Positions 52,000 to 63,997 of a stretch of DNA of 64,000 nucleotides are shown here, one piece after another (the first letter of the stretch is position 1; each line of letters starts with the position of its first letter). The DNA is from Cacajao melanocephalus (lineage: Eukaryota; Chordata; Mammalia; Primates; Pitheciidae): the NCBI GenBank assembly GCA_963573385.1, contig CAUYLG010005447.1, positions 62,001-126,000 on the forward strand. The letters are read 5' to 3'. The notes beneath the pieces are model-generated. The model was not told where the DNA came from. It made no database searches and saw only the letters and a program-made list of their open reading frames with translations. A program made the translations under genes and the position numbers.

Positions 52000-52640
52000 C
52001 CCAAGCTCATTGATTTGACTTTTCTCAATTTCATCTTTTAAAAATTATTAATACAAGAGTTATGCATACTTCTGAAGACATAAAAATATTAATAAAAGAG
52101 GCCAAGATTATAGAAACTTTAAAGTGCAGAGGTTATATCACCCTCCTCCCTGCCCTTACTTCAAGTATTCTCTTCCTTAAAAGTAGAACTACTGTGAACA
52201 GTCTGGTTCTATGTTGCTGAACTTAAAAAATGTATTGATATCCCCACACACATACACTCACATTATTTAATTATTCGTCAGATCTTTCTGTTTCATTTTA
52301 TGTAATATTTGCCTTACCCTTTCGGCTGCTGGGCAGGATCCTGTCATCTAGATAGACTGTACTTTCTTTAACTTGCCCTCTATTGATGAATGTGTAGGTA
52401 GCTGCCACTTTTTTCCTCATTGCTAACAGTGATGCAGTAAACGTTGACCCACAATGCTTATTATATATAACGCATGCATAAATAAATAAAGAAGACACAC
52501 ACACTTAGGGAAGTCCCTCTGTAAAGTAGATTCCCAGGAGTAGAATTGCTGGGTCAAAGGATGAGCACATTTGAAGATTTGATCAATATTGCTGAATTGC
52601 CTTCTAAAAAGGTTATCCTGGTCTGCGCTTCTGTAGATGG
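52000..52640 (-). repeat. Decayed L1M/HAL1-like 3' region (antisense)
   Basis: Antisense late-L1 phrases: GTAGGTAGCTGCCACTTTTT, GTGATGCAGTAAACGTTG, GATTCCCAGGAGTAGAATTG, CTGGGTCAAAGGATGAGCAC. Confidence 0.65.
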
Positions 52641-53966
52641 TGTATGTGCAGAGCTTCTCTTCACAGCCTCACTGCGGGCTGACCTTTCATTTAAAAGGAT
52701 TAATCTACTGCTGAGCTACCTTGACTTCTGTGACACTGAAAATTCCATCTATTTTTAGTTGAAGGAAAGAAACCCTCCTGGATCAGGACATTGAGTAGTG
52801 CACAGCCTGATTCATTTGGTTTTTGGAACATAAATCTGTTTCCATCCTTACCGTAACATTAAACAAACATCGTTGCTTTTTAATTTTTTTTTGGTCTTGA
52901 TTTGTCTCTCTCGGATTTTCTCAGAAGAGAAATCTTCTGAAAAAATAAGCTGTGTCGCTAACTGAAGAACCCCTGACCATTCTTTTCCTGGATAGGTCAG
53001 TTTAGAATGAGTGAAACCTGTTTGTTAGGACCTGCAGATGCTGCAGAACACTTCTGGGGCTGTCACTTTGGTTGAGAGACAGGAAGGAGCATGATGGGAT
53101 GTGGAGGCCCAACAGTTGCCTGCTCATTGAGTTGGATGCATGTCGTCCACAGCACGTGGTCAGGCTGTGTGATTTGCAGGATGGCGGAGGCTTCTGAAAA
53201 CCCATCTTCACGGCAGCTTTGCTGCCACCCTCAGGGCTCCCTGCTCAGCATCGCAGGAGGAGGTGCCAGGTCCTTGGTGTGGCATGTGAACCCTGGCACT
53301 TTCAGGTCCCAGCCTTTTGCCAAGCCCTTATGATCAGTTGCTGCTTCTCAGCCCTTACTGCTCTAATCCAGTGACTCTGTTCCTCCTTTGCTCTCCGTTC
53401 CCATCTTCCTGCCTTTGCTCCTGTGGTAGCCTCGGCTTGACGTGGCTTTACCTCTGATTTTTGCCTCTCAATATTTTTGCAGTCTTCAGTGCCTGCCTCA
53501 AATGCCACAGCCCTCAGACCACAATCTGTGACCCTGGTCAGCTCTGTCCTCTTCCCCGGACTTGCTGGATTCTGTGTGGAGACTGGAGGGCTTGGGCCTG
53601 GCTTGTTGGCCTTTGTCCCCACCAGGGACGACAGGCTGGACATGGTGGCAGTCTCTGGAGCTGACCACTGATGAAAGTAATTCCCATCCTGGCAGCCTCT
53701 TACAAGCCTCCTCTCATGAGGGCCTTAGCAGCTACCGCTGGGAGACCTGTCAGGCTAAGAATTGACCAAGGCTCACTCTTTTGAATCTGTATTATGATTC
53801 CTAGAGAAACACTTAGAGAAATGGTTCGCATTTTAGGGCACTAGGAAAAAGATGCCGTTTACAGTAGGGTTTGTGGACTTTTTCCTGATATTGTTTCCCT
53901 TGAATTTGGGTACGACTTAAATTTTATGCACTGTAGTATTTGTCTAATGAAAAAGCCCATCTTTGG

Positions 53967-54245
53967 CCCGGTGCGATGGCTCAAGCCTATAGTCACAGCA
54001 CTTTGGGAGGCTGAGGCAGGTGGATCACTTGAGGTCAAGAGTTTGAGACCAGCCTGGCCAACATGGAGAAACCCATCTCTACTTAAAATACAAACCTTAG
54101 CTGGGTGTGGTGGCAGGTGCCTGTAGTCCCGGCTACTCGGGCTGATGCAGGAGAATTCCTTGAACCTGGGAGGCAGAAATTGCAGTAAGCCGAGATCACA
54201 CCACTGTACTCCAGCCTGCGTGATAGAGCGAGACACCATCTCAAA

Positions 54246-54283
<38 letters not shown>
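53967..54283 (+). mobile_element. Alu SINE (sense) with (GA)n tail
   Basis: CCCGGTGCGATGGCTCAAGCC through both arms. The poly(A) has become a roughly 35-nt GA repeat (54250-54284). The target words AAAGCCCATCTTTGG and AAAGCCATCCTTGG flank it. Confidence 0.94.
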
Positions 54284-54290
<7 letters not shown>

Positions 54291-54788
54291 TCCTTGGAGT
54301 TAGTCACCTGCCTGAAACAACAGCGAATAAGGACAATTTTGTTTTCTGCTGAATTTACTTGTTCGGATCTGGTCAGCCCATGAGAAATGATCCAGAAGAT
54401 TAATTGTCACCTTGTTCATAGAGAGGGTATAAAGCTGGCATGAGTATTGATTAAAAGGAATAAATACAAATGGAAGATACAGGGACCAGGTGTATTCAAA
54501 AATAGAAGGAAAGTCAAGAAGGAGTGTTTCCTAAAAAATCTAGATCATTGAGCTAATAGGTCTTTGGGGGCCTAAATGTGGGTGATAATTGTTTGAATTT
54601 TTGACCTTATTTAATACATGCTTTTCTATTCATGTAACCAGAAGGCAGTGTCTTCGTGACTTAGGAAAAAGGACACTTACCACGTGTCCCCAGGTTGGTT
54701 GGCTCCGCTGGGGCCTGGGTGTGCGGTGTCCCACCCCAGTGGATTGAAAATGAGAGGCATCTGTAGCAGACTTGTTAGAGTCGTTTGT

Positions 54789-55080
54789 ATTTTTTGTTTT
54801 TGAGACAAAGTTTCGCTCTTGTCGCCCAGGCTGGAGTGCAATGGTTCGATCTCGGCACCGCAACCTCTGCCTCCTGTGTTCAAGTGATTCTCTTGCCTCA
54901 GCCTCCCAAGTAGCTGGGACTACAGGCATGCGCCACCACGCCCAGCTAATTTTGTATTTTTAGTAGAGACGGGTTCCACCATGTTGACCAGGCTGGTTTG
55001 AAACTCCTGACCTCAGGTGATCTGCCCACCTTGGACTTCCAAAGTGCTGGGATTCCAGGCACGAGCCACCGCACCAGGCC
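54789..55080 (-). mobile_element. Alu SINE (antisense)
   Basis: TATTTTTTGTTTTTGAGACAAAG, then a full reversed Alu to GCACCAGGCC. Confidence 0.94.
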
Positions 55081-55469
55081 TAAATCTTTTTACTTCTCCT
55101 GCCCACAGCAGTTATTTCTTTCATGTCAGCACTTCTTTATTTATCACACTCATCGCTCTCTGCCAGCAAGAGATAGGATGATGTGGTAAATAGAAGGTCT
55201 GATCAGGAGTCAGGGGCCAGGATCTCAGCAGCCGTTAGCTCACCCTGGGCCCTGGGACCGGGTACCTTCCCCACTCTGCGCTTTGGTTTCTTCTTCTGAA
55301 AAATGAGGAGATTAGGCTAGATGATCCCTGAGGTCACTGCTAATCCAGGAATGCTCTGCTCCTGGGTTATGTGGATTGCACAAGGGTGTATGTTGTTTTT
55401 CCAAGCCAAGCCTCAGCCCAAACTCAGAGGGATCCGCTAGACTCCGGTTGCACTAGGAGCTGTCCTAGG

Positions 55470-55900
55470 TGCCGTTGGGGGTGCTGAGCAGTCTCTCCCT
55501 TCAAGAAGCTTGTGGTCTTGTGGGAGGAGACACTTAGAGCTCTCTGTAATAAGCAGCGAGGAGCAGGTCGAGTGAGAAAGATGCTGGGTTTTGTTGGACA
55601 TACGTCCAGGAGAAGTTAATTTTGATTGGCCAGAGGTGTCAGAGGAGGCCCCTGTGAGAAGGTGGGGCTCAGCTGAGTGTCCATGGAAGAGCAGGGTTTC
55701 AGAGGAGAGGAAAGCTCAGCACAGGTGGAAGTAGGAGCGAGAGGGGAGGCCGGGAGATGAGCAGGTGCTGGGTGGGCTCAGAGGCTCTGGTGCAGACAGC
55801 GGGGTGGTAAAATACGAAGCAGGAAAGTAGGCAGGAGCCAGGCTGCAGAGGGCCTGGGAGGCTACTCACCAAGCCTGAGCGGGGCTGAGCCTTCCTTTCT
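55470..55900 (-). repeat. L2 LINE fragment (antisense)
   Basis: Antisense L2 pattern: AAGAAGCTTGTGGTCTTGTG, GGCCAGAGGTGTCAGAGGAG, GTGGGGCTCAGCTGAGTGTC. Confidence 0.55.
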
Positions 55901-57052
55901 CAAGGTGGCTGGTGACCCTCTCTCCCTTTAGGACAGCAAATGGGGCCACAGAGTCCCTTTTCTCTACAACAGTGGCTCTCTGCTGACAGGCATATGGCAG
56001 TGTCTGGAGATACTTTTGATGGACGTAACTGGGTGTGCTGTTGACCCTTTAGAGGCTGGAGGCCAGGGATGGTGCTGAATATGCGATGACGTGGCATTGT
56101 GGGGCCTTGCTCCCCAACGCACACTCATCCCATCTCAGATGTCAGTGTTGAGAAACTCCAATCTAGAAGCTTATCTTGCAAAATGCTCCCAAAGGTAATC
56201 TTCGCAAACTATCTCACTCTCCCCGAGTGAGTGTCGTAAGAGGGATGCAGAGATTAGGACAGAAGGAGAAAACTGTGTGTACCAAGCCTGGGCATGGATT
56301 CCTCTTTTTTTCCCCGCTCTGGTGTTCCTCCAGGGCCATGTTCCAGTTGCTGAGAATGCCAGAGGAGCAGGGGTGATGGGTGTGCGTATCGCACCTTTAT
56401 CCACTGGCATGTCCTACCCCAGGGTCCTACCTGTCCTGCCAGGTAATTGTTGGTTTTCCCCAAGCACTCTGCTCCCATGGGGCAGGGCTGTGCCGTGCCT
56501 GTGGGCACCCCAAGCCCTGCATGCAGCCTGGCACAGGAGTGCTCAGTGAGTGAGTGTGCATTGAAGGAACCATGGAAGGAGCCTGCAGGTTGAGCAGGGA
56601 CTTGGGCTGGGCCGGCCTGTAGGGCATGTCCTGCCACTGGCTGCCCTTCTGAGTGTGGGGTCTTCCCCGTGAGGGGCTCCATGGAGACTTAGTGCTGCCT
56701 GAGCATCTGGCGGGGCATTTGTTGGCACTGGAGACAGCTTTCGCTGAAGGCAGGAGGGAAGGCTCTTCCACCAGCAAGCATTTTCCCCATTAGGTCACCT
56801 GGAGCTGGCTTTCCAGGTAAGTATAGTCCCACAAGCATGCTGGCATGCCGACAGTAAACTCAGTGGCGTGGCCCAACCGTGAAGTGTGTGTGACAATCAA
56901 GTTCTGAGTGAGATTAGCATCTTAGATCTCTGCAAGTGGCAGCTTTTAGGACTTTGAAGTGAAGAGCTGCACATGGAAATAGTGATTTCTTTTTAAAGAT
57001 TATATTAATTAGATGGCTAAAATACAAAGATGTTTAGAAGTTAAAAAGATTG

Positions 57053-57376
<324 letters not shown>

Positions 57377-57544
57377 TCAGATACATCCCTGTATTCCAGA
57401 CAAGCTGGTATTTCTAGATTCTGTCTTAAAACTTTCCCGTTTCTTACTTTTAAAGAATGTATTATTGAGCATTTCTTGAAACAAGTCCATTGGCCATTAT
57501 AGAATATTCATGGTAGGGCAATACATTGGATAGGAAGTGGGTCG

Positions 57545-57990
57545 CTTATTCACTCATTCAACAAATATTCACTGTCTGCTACATGCCAAGCACTGTTTTT
57601 GGCATTGGGGTTGTAGAAAAGAATGGGACAAAGTCCCTGTCCCCCGGAGTTTATGGAAGAATGAGAGATACAGTTGACAAGGGACTATAACGTCATGTTA
57701 GTGATCAGTGCTAGGAAGAGAGGGAAGGCAGAGTGAGGGCCAGTGTCTGGGTGAGGAGTGGGGGTGCGTGTGTTTCATCACGTGGTGGAGGTCAAGGGAA
57801 GGACCTTCTGGAAAGGCGGGATCCAGCAGAGACCTAGAGGAGGTGAGGATATACGCAGTCCCTGCAGATTGGGGGAACGGTGCTCCAGGCAGGGGGAATG
57901 GCATGGGCAATTGCCAGCGCAGATGAGCGTGGTGAGCTGGAGGAAGGATAGGAACACCTGTGTGGCTTCCCAGGTGGGAGGAGTTGGATA
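57545..57990 (-). repeat. L2 LINE 3' fragment (antisense)
   Basis: TTCAACAAATATTCACTGTC, TACATGCCAAGCACTGTTTT, GAACGGTGCTCCAGGCAGGG and GGAATGGCATGGGCAATTGC are reverse L2 text. Confidence 0.8.
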
Positions 57991-58624
57991 GTCATCGCAG
58001 ATGGGGTTGGGGTTGGAAAGAAGGGTGGGGGGCAGATCTTCTTGGTCTCACAGGCCACGATTGAAGGCTTTGGACGATGCCTGCGAAAGGTGGCAGCCTT
58101 GGGAGGGCTCTGAGTGTGAGTGGGCTACAATTTACATTTTCTTAGAGCACCGCACAGAGTCAGGATAGCATCAGGGAGGTCATTCAAGATTGTCCCAGCA
58201 ACGGAGGCCAGGAGCCGTGCAGTGTGGATGTGGTGGGAGCACCGGGTGGTGCTGAGGGGCGGTGTCTGGGTGGAGCAGAGAGGACCTGCTGATTGTATGG
58301 CGTCGGGGCTGAGGGCAGGTAGACACCAACGGGGCCCCTGAGGGTCTGACTTCACACCGGGTTAGGAGAGCACCACTTGCAGCAGAGGCCCCCGAGGAGT
58401 CTTGGGGTGACTTGGGGAGGAGCCGTGGCAGTGTGTTTGGTTTCGGAGGTACCCAGTTTGAAGTGCGATGAGTACCATGGGGTCCACAGTGGGCGTGTCC
58501 TGCACAGTGGGTATAAGGTGGAGTTCATAGTGGCCTGCAGCTTGGGAGAGGGGTCTGGGAAGGGTCAGTGCATTTGGGAGATATCAGTGTATAGACGGTA
58601 TTTAAAAATGTTTGAATAATATAT

Positions 58625-58795
58625 TTTACTTAATCTAATATTAATATTCAAGATGATATCACTTAGACATGTAATCAATATGAAAACGATTAATGAAACA
58701 TATACCTTCTGTTTTTTTATAATAGACTTTGAAACTTGGTATATATTTTATACTTACAGCACATCTCATTCTAGACACTAAATTTCTGATGTTTG
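58625..58795 (+). repeat. hAT-Charlie-like MITE fragment
   Basis: GACATGTAATCAATATGAAAA, TATTTTATACTTACAGCACA and CATCTCATTCTAGACACTAA belong to the same MITE family as 20105-20735. Confidence 0.65.
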
Positions 58796-59349
58796 AAAAA
58801 GGGAAATGGAGTCCTGCTAACGCAACAAAATTGCGTTCAATAGAACAATGTATGCTGCTTCAGTGTAGATATGACATTTAGAGCCGTGGAGGTGGGTGAG
58901 ATCCCCAGATCCTCTAGAGAGGTGAGAGGTGCGGAGAGATGAGGCCTGAGACCCTGGGCGCTTGTGTGTTTTGAGGCTGGCAGAGCCGATGGGAACAGTC
59001 GAGCTGCCGTGTCTGGGAAGGGGTGGCTGCTGGGAAGGGGTGACCGTGCAGACACTGTGGAGGCCTGGGAGCTGAGAGACTCAGGTGCTCTGGAAGAAAG
59101 AACGAGCCCTCGAGGCAGATGTGCCTGGGAAGTCCTTTCCAACGGAATTGAGATGCACATTGTAGGTGACCTGTGCAGGGGCAGCAAGGAAGGGAACGAG
59201 AGAATGAGAGTCTGCTTGGAGTGTGAGGAGAGGAAGGAGAGTGAAGAAGCGGACTCAGTGCCTATACATAGCTCTTTGGAAGAATTTTGCTGCAAAGGAG
59301 AATAGAGAAATGGGATCTTAGCCAGAGAGAGACTAAGGATGTTTTGGCA

Positions 59350-59392
59350 CGTGTGCGTGCGTGCGTGCGTGCGTGCGTGTGTGTGTGTGGTT
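59350..59392 (+). repeat. (GTGC)n(GT)n microsatellite
   Basis: GTGCGTGCGTGC units pass into GTGTGTGTGTG, about 40 nt of alternating purine-pyrimidine sequence. Confidence 0.93.
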
Positions 59393-59895
59393 GTTTTGTC
59401 TTGGTTTGTTTTTAGGATGAAATGAGAGATTGCAGAATATTTACATGCTGATGTGAATTACCTGAAAGAGGGGGCATCTGATGGGGTGTGTGTAGGGGTG
59501 AATGAACCGAATGCTGAAGTAAAGCGTGTGAATTGGCAGGCAGCTGTAGACCTGTCGCAGGGGCTCTGGCCAAGAGCTGGGACCAGGGGGAGTTCGAAGG
59601 GCTCAAGAGCAGGCAGGTGGGCCAGTGTCATCCATCTGAACTTGAGTTTCCATAGCAGTAAAACCCAAGGAAAACACTCACCCAGCCACGTTCTCCTGAG
59701 GATTAAACAAAGTGGGGAATGCAAAAGCGCTTAGTGAATTACAGTGGAAGGTATTTAAGCTTATTTCTCCATCACAAGCAAGATTTTGTAGAATGTGGAC
59801 TTTTGTCTGTGGGGGAACTTGAAACTGTGCCATTCTTACAAAACAGGGATCAGGATCTGTGATGCCATGAAATGTGAATGTTTTATGTCTTTCAG

Positions 59896-60048
59896 AAATG
59901 GATATAAGTTTCTTTACTGCTCTGCCCGCGCCATCGGGATGGCAGACATGACACGGGGCTACCTGCACTGGGTCAACGAGAGGGGCACGGTGCTGCCCCA
60001 GGGGCCCCTGCTGCTCAGTCCCAGCAGTCTCTTCTCCGCGCTGCACAG
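59896..60048 (+). CDS. LPIN1: LPIN1 exon 17: HAD motif II exon (about residues 714-765)
   Basis: 153 bp, phase 2 at both ends, acceptor TATGTCTTTCAG, donor CACAG/GTACCA. It encodes [40 protein letters not shown] and [17 protein letters not shown] supplies HAD motif II (Ser) after a hydrophobic strand. By the inferred numbering the Arg is residue 725, the site of human R725[11 protein letters not shown] is a lipin/Smp2 hallmark. It is apparently identical to human in my recollection. Confidence 0.98.
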
Positions 60049-60124
60049 GTACCAGCCCTGCTCCCTACATCTACACCTGGGGGCCTGTTTCAGCCCTCTC
60101 TCTTCCTCACTGCGAGTTTTGTAA

Positions 60125-60440
60125 GAAGAGCCTCCTCACTGGTCTTCTCCAACCAGTAACCATGCTGCGTAGCAGGCACCAGAAAAATCATTCCAAACAC
60201 AGGTCCACATCCGCATTGGCTCCTCGTGGCTCTCAGGCCGAAGTCCAGACTCAGGAGCTTGGCGCTTGGTGGCTCCTCTCCAGTCCCTACATCTCAGTCT
60301 GTGTCCCCCAGACCACTGCCTCTGCTTGGAGCCTTTGCACATGCCGTTCCCCTCTTTTTGGGTCGCTCTCCTGCTCCGTCTCTCCTTGAGTGGCCTGGAT
60401 GAATCTTAATGGCCCTTGGACAATCAGCATCTGTCTCATT
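60125..60440 (+). repeat. L2 LINE fragment (sense)
   Basis: CTCCTCACTGGTCTTCTCCA, CAGGCCGAAGTCCAGACTCA, TGGAGCCTTTGCACATGCCG and GTTCCCCTCTTTTTGG are L2 text. Confidence 0.8.
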
Positions 60441-61516
60441 TCATTAGGGATCCTTAAGTGGCCTGTCTACCAACTGCCATTGTCCACCTGGCCTTCGACA
60501 CCCATCATACTTGTGGTTTTCTGTCTTAGAGTTCTGGGAACCCTATTCACTTTAAGGGTCCTCTAACAGACCACTAGCCAATTTCTGATTACCTTCCTGC
60601 CTTCACCTACTGGGCCATATCAAGGTAGCTAAACCAGACTAACTCTGGTCCCATGGAGTTGGAGGAAGAAAACACTGGGCGTCTCTGCAGTTGGAGGCCC
60701 AGGGCAGTTTATTAGACACCTCACAAAGCAAAATCTATTGTGGTTGACCATGGGACATTGGTCCCTGCTGAAGGCTGATTATAAGTATCACAGATTTGGT
60801 CTTTATGAATGTCATTGGTGTGATTCCACCTGAATTTGAAGACCAGATGAACGGCTTGCTGCTGCTAATCGAGCAAACAATGGAAAAATCTAGATGGGCC
60901 CCAAATGCCTCACTGATTCTTGTGTATTTTCGTTTAGCTCTATAGGTACATCTTCCGTCACGGCATTGTTTTGCGTAAGCAGTAGCTTTTTTCCTGTAGT
61001 AAAAGATCTCAGATTGAGACATGCATGTTCTCGGGGAGAAAAGTCAGGAACAACCTAGTGTATTTCAAGTCCTCAGAGTTATCACAACAGCATTGATCTC
61101 AATAGAAATCCTGATATTTTAATGCAATTGTGTCCCTAAGCTATGCTGACAGTTTGCAACAAGCCATTCATGAGCCTGTGTTAAGTAGTAAGGCTTTGCT
61201 GGGCTAAGCAAAAAGTCAACACCATTACTCTGACATCCTCCCACTAACAATAAAGTTAAAGTGATCCTTTTCATTTCCTTATTTAAATATCATCATCCAA
61301 GGTATATTGATTTTTCCCTGGGAGGAATTATTTAAAAAGCCCTAACTCTCATTGTTTGTATGTCCTCCTGGAAGGCCAAGGTGCTCCTGTGACAAATTGC
61401 CACCAGCCTGGTCCTTCCCAGGGCTGCCATCAAGCCATAGCCATTCCATGTGCTGGCTGTCCTGTGGGGTTCTCTAGAATTGCTGGCTAGGTCTGCCCTA
61501 ATACAAATGACCTTCC

Positions 61517-61951
61517 TTTTTTTTTTTTTTTTTTTTAAAGTTCTGCGATACATGTGCAGAACGTGCAGGTTTGTTACATAGGTATACATGTGCCATGGTG
61601 GTTTGCTGCAACTATCAACCTGTCATCCAGGTTTTAAGCCCCTTATGCATTAGTTGCGTTAGATATTTGTCCTAATGCTCCCCCTCCCCTTGCTCCCCAC
61701 TCCCCGAAAGGCCCCAGTGTGTGATGTTCCCCTCCCTGTGTCCAGGTATTCTCATTGTTCAGCTCCCACTTATAAGCGAGAACATGCGGTGTTTGGTTTT
61801 CTGTTCTGTGTTAGGTTGCTGAGAATGATGGCTTCCAGCTTCATCCATGTCCCTGCAAAGGACATGAGCTCATTCTTTTTTTATGGCTGTGTAGTATTCT
61901 GTGGTGTGTAAGTGCCACCTTTTCTTTATCCAGTCGATCATTGATGGGCAC
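61517..61951 (-). mobile_element. L1 LINE 3' end, 5'-truncated, ancestral-type 3' UTR
   Basis: A 22-nt T tract, then AGTTCTGCGATACATGTGCAG, GGTTTGTTACATAGGTATAC and TGCCATGGTGGTTTGCTGC. It stops after AGTCGATCATTGATGGGC. The target duplication ACAAATGAC(C/A)TTCC sits at 61503-61516 and 61952-61965. The 3' UTR is the common simian L1PA type, unlike those at 3751 and 17183. Confidence 0.94.
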
Positions 61952-62744
61952 ACAAATGACATTCCTTAGCACAACTCTTTAACCGGGTGCAGTTCTGATT
62001 CTACTGCTAGGTTTGAATTAGGATGAAGCAGAGGAATGTAGTGGGCGGATATGCGTGCGGTGCAATTGGCAAAAGCAAGCCCTCAGCGCAGGATGGCGAT
62101 CGCTTAGCCTTTGTTCCTTAGCCTTTTCCCGGTTGACAGCTTTTGATGAAAATAAACTTAGTTTTAGGTCATTGAGTGTATTGTTTCCTCTATAGTGTGT
62201 TCTTTTTGTGTATTAACGAAGTCTGACCTGTGGGCATGAAGACAGTCCTCCTGGATTTTATCTGACGGTGTTGCTTTCACATGGATTTATTAAGAGTGAA
62301 GTCGGGGTGCATTTTGTTTTATTTTTTCCTATATGGATATTCGTTTGTCCCAACACCGCTTTTTAAAAGACTGTCTTGTCCTTGCTGCTCCGAGATGCTG
62401 CTGTGGTCCTAAAGCAAGCATCTGAACGGGTTGTTCTGTTTTAGGGCTTTCTGTTTCGTTCCATTGGCAAAGGCCTGAACAGATTGGCCAATGCCATAGT
62501 GTCCCAGCTCCCACAGCTGCAGAGGCTCCTCACCTTCCCAGCATCAGAAGTGCTAGGCCTGGCTTTCTGCTCATCCTCGGAGTTTCTAGACTCAAATTTC
62601 ATCAAAACATACAAAACCCTGTTGTGAGTTGGATTGAAATCGCAGTGAATCTGTAGAGCAATTTAGGAAGAATTAATATCTCAAAATTATACTGACTCTC
62701 CCAATTCAAGAGTACTGTCGATTTCTTCATTTCTTTAGGTCTTT

Positions 62745-62776
62745 CCTAATATATTTCATGGCTGAAATATATTAGG
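62745..62776. repeat. Perfect 14-bp inverted repeat (hairpin)
   Basis: CCTAATATATTTCA, a 4-nt loop, then its exact reverse complement TGAAATATATTAGG. Confidence 0.95.
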
Positions 62777-63249
62777 AACTTTAGCCAGGAAGATCTGGCA
62801 CATCTGTTAGGTTTATTCCTAGCCATTTGATATTTTAAAATTTGATTTAAAATACCATTTACACAATTACCTTTTCTGCTTGTTTCTGATGCATGAACAT
62901 GCAATTAATTTTTGTACGTTGTTTTTTTGTACATTGACTTGTTAACCTTATTAGTCTTATTAATTCTGGTAATTCGTATGTAGGTTCATCTTTTTAATGT
63001 GCATATTTGTTTTTTGTGATGATAGTTTTTTCCCCAAATTCTTTCTAATACATATAACTTATTTATTTTTCTTACTTTATTGCACTGATAGGATGGGCAG
63101 CAGTGAATTGACATGGTGATGCAGACCACCATGATTTTAACTGTTAATAAGATGTTCACTGTAGGTTTTTTCAGTATTCCCTTCTGTTCCTGGTTGGAGT
63201 TCCCGTCTGGATTAGATGTTAAATTGTATCAAATGCCTCTTTTTAAATT

Positions 63250-63282
<33 letters not shown>
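63250..63282. repeat. (AT)n microsatellite
   Basis: An uninterrupted AT dinucleotide run of about 30 nt, some 600 bp before exon 18. Confidence 0.95.
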
Positions 63283-63285
<3 letters not shown>

Positions 63286-63443
63286 ATTTAAGTTGGAAGG
63301 TAACTGGTATCAATACCCTTTTTGTATCTATTAAGAAGATCATGTTTTTCTCTTTTAACCTGATAATGTGTTATATTAATTTTAAATATTAAATTGCTAT
63401 TTCATTCCTGGAATAAACCCAGCTTTTATACGTTGCTATAATT

Positions 63444-63463
63444 TGTGTGTGCGCGCACACACA
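63444..63463. repeat. 20-bp perfect palindrome, alternating purine-pyrimidine
   Basis: TGTGTGTGCGCGCACACACA is self-complementary over 20 bp and strictly alternating, a Z-DNA or cruciform candidate. (CA)n continues to 63465. Confidence 0.95.
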
Positions 63464-63882
63464 CACATCTATGTATATATATATTTTTTAGAATTTTTTC
63501 ACTTATATTCACAAATGAGATGGGTCCACACTTTGCTCATACTTTTCTGTTTTAGGTTTTGTTTTTAAGGTAATGCTAGCCTCATCAAATTAATTTGGAG
63601 ATGTTCTTTTTCGTTTTTATGTGCCGTCATTCTTTGTTCCCTGGATGACCAGAGTTCTTGTTGAAATGGTTCATCCTTAGAGTTTTCTTTGTAGAAAGAC
63701 TTGGAAGTATGGGTTCACCTTCCATCTCTTGCTTTTCTGGGATGTCTTAAGTGCCTGACACATATTAAACTTTTGAAGGTTTGAGTTTTCTTAGTGTTGT
63801 GGCAGCTTTGTCAGCTAAAAATAGTTTGATGCTAAAGGAAGCGTAGCCTCTCATGTTAATCTATTATTTATTTGTTTAACAG

Positions 63883-63997
63883 AGAAGTGATTGAAAAGAA
63901 GCCAGAAAAGTTTAAAGTCCAGTGTCTGACAGACATCAAAAACCTGTTTTTCCCCAATACGGAGCCCTTTTATGCTGCTTTTGGAAACCGCCCGGCT
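63883..63997 (+). CDS. LPIN1: LPIN1 exon 18 (about residues 765-803), runs to the window edge
   Basis: The acceptor TTATTTGTTTAACAG is followed by 115 bp, phase 2 to 0. It encodes [20 protein letters not shown], then [18 protein letters not shown]. The last three bases of the window (GTA) fit a splice donor, so the exon should end at 63997 with the motif IV Asp (GNRPAD) supplied by exon 19. The length and phase equal those of human exon 18, the exon removed by the recurrent rhabdomyolysis deletion. KKPEKFK contributes the HAD motif III lysine region. Glu at inferred position 769 (human E769G site) is present. Confidence 0.96.

Larger units (their letters stand above)
62270..63800 (-). repeat. 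Old L1M ORF2 region (antisense, decayed)
   Basis: Antisense ORF2-like stretches: CTTTCTGTTTCGTTCCATTG, GAGTTGGATTGAAATCGCAG, GATCTGGCACATCTGTTAGG, ATGGTTCATCCTTAGAGTTTT. Simple repeats interrupt it. Confidence 0.7.
60049..63882 (+). other. LPIN1 intron 17; non-repeat remainder
   Basis: L2 at 60125-60440, then unassigned sequence 60441-61502 (possibly an old LTR or DNA element, not recognised), a young-looking L1 end (61517-61951), more unassigned sequence, and an old antisense L1 that runs almost to the exon 18 acceptor. Two palindromes and an AT repeat occur in the last 1.2 kb. Confidence 0.65.
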
